Shown in pieces: positions 14,305 through 14,324 of a DNA stretch of 14,324 nt (position 1 is the first letter of the stretch; each line of letters starts with the position of its first letter). The stretch covers positions 1 to 14,324 of the forward strand of contig DAINCF010000150.1 in assembly GCA_036732565.1 (NCBI GenBank). The letters run 5' to 3'. A program made the translations under genes and the position numbers. The notes under the pieces are model-generated. The model was not told the DNA's origin, made no database searches, and saw only the letters and a program-made list of their open reading frames with translations. The DNA is from JAIVJN01 sp036732565. GTDB taxonomy: Bacteria; Acidobacteriota; Vicinamibacteria; Vicinamibacterales; UBA2999.

Positions 14305-14324
14305 CCCTCGATGCGTCCGCCCGG

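Overview
The window looks like chromosomal DNA of a GC-rich, Gram-negative soil-type bacterium, most likely an Acidobacteriota member of the Vicinamibacteria kind. This is inferred from the very large Oar-like TonB-dependent receptor with the LPLNGRNY motif, the PVC/acidobacterial-style heme-binding cytochrome, the Tat-exported sulfatase-like protein and the M28 peptidase. No rRNA, tRNA, CRISPR array, transposase or integrase was seen.

Layout. (1) 1-141, minus: the start of an unknown exported protein that runs off the window. (2) 2657-299, minus: a compact three-gene unit of ABC ATPase, six-helix permease and cysteine-rich lipoprotein, with a 4-base overlap and a 2-base gap between genes. 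(3) 8617-2899, minus: a five-gene operon of cytochrome c, PQQ alcohol dehydrogenase, Tat-exported alkaline-phosphatase-fold protein, unrecognised 403-residue protein and secreted mutarotase-like protein. Three junctions are ATGA-type overlaps and the fourth is a 13-base gap. (4) 8618-8861: a divergent control region with two TTGACA promoters and two inverted copies of a 13-base AT-rich operator-like motif. (5) 8862-12542, plus: the TonB-dependent receptor. (6) 12656-14304, plus: an M28 zinc peptidase split by a one-base frameshift.

How it may work together. The receptor would bring an unknown ligand through the outer membrane. In the periplasm, the PQQ dehydrogenase would oxidise an alcohol or sugar and pass electrons to the adjacent cytochrome. 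The dehydrogenase carries the extra aspartate (DWD, residues 298-300) that marks lanthanide-dependent enzymes. The mutarotase-like protein hints at a carbohydrate substrate. The matching operator-like sites at both divergent promoters suggest one regulator controls the receptor and the oxidation operon together. This co-regulated, probably lanthanide-using periplasmic oxidation locus, with an unusual cytochrome partner and an unrecognised protein, is the best candidate for an undescribed system here. Its substrate cannot be read from the sequence.
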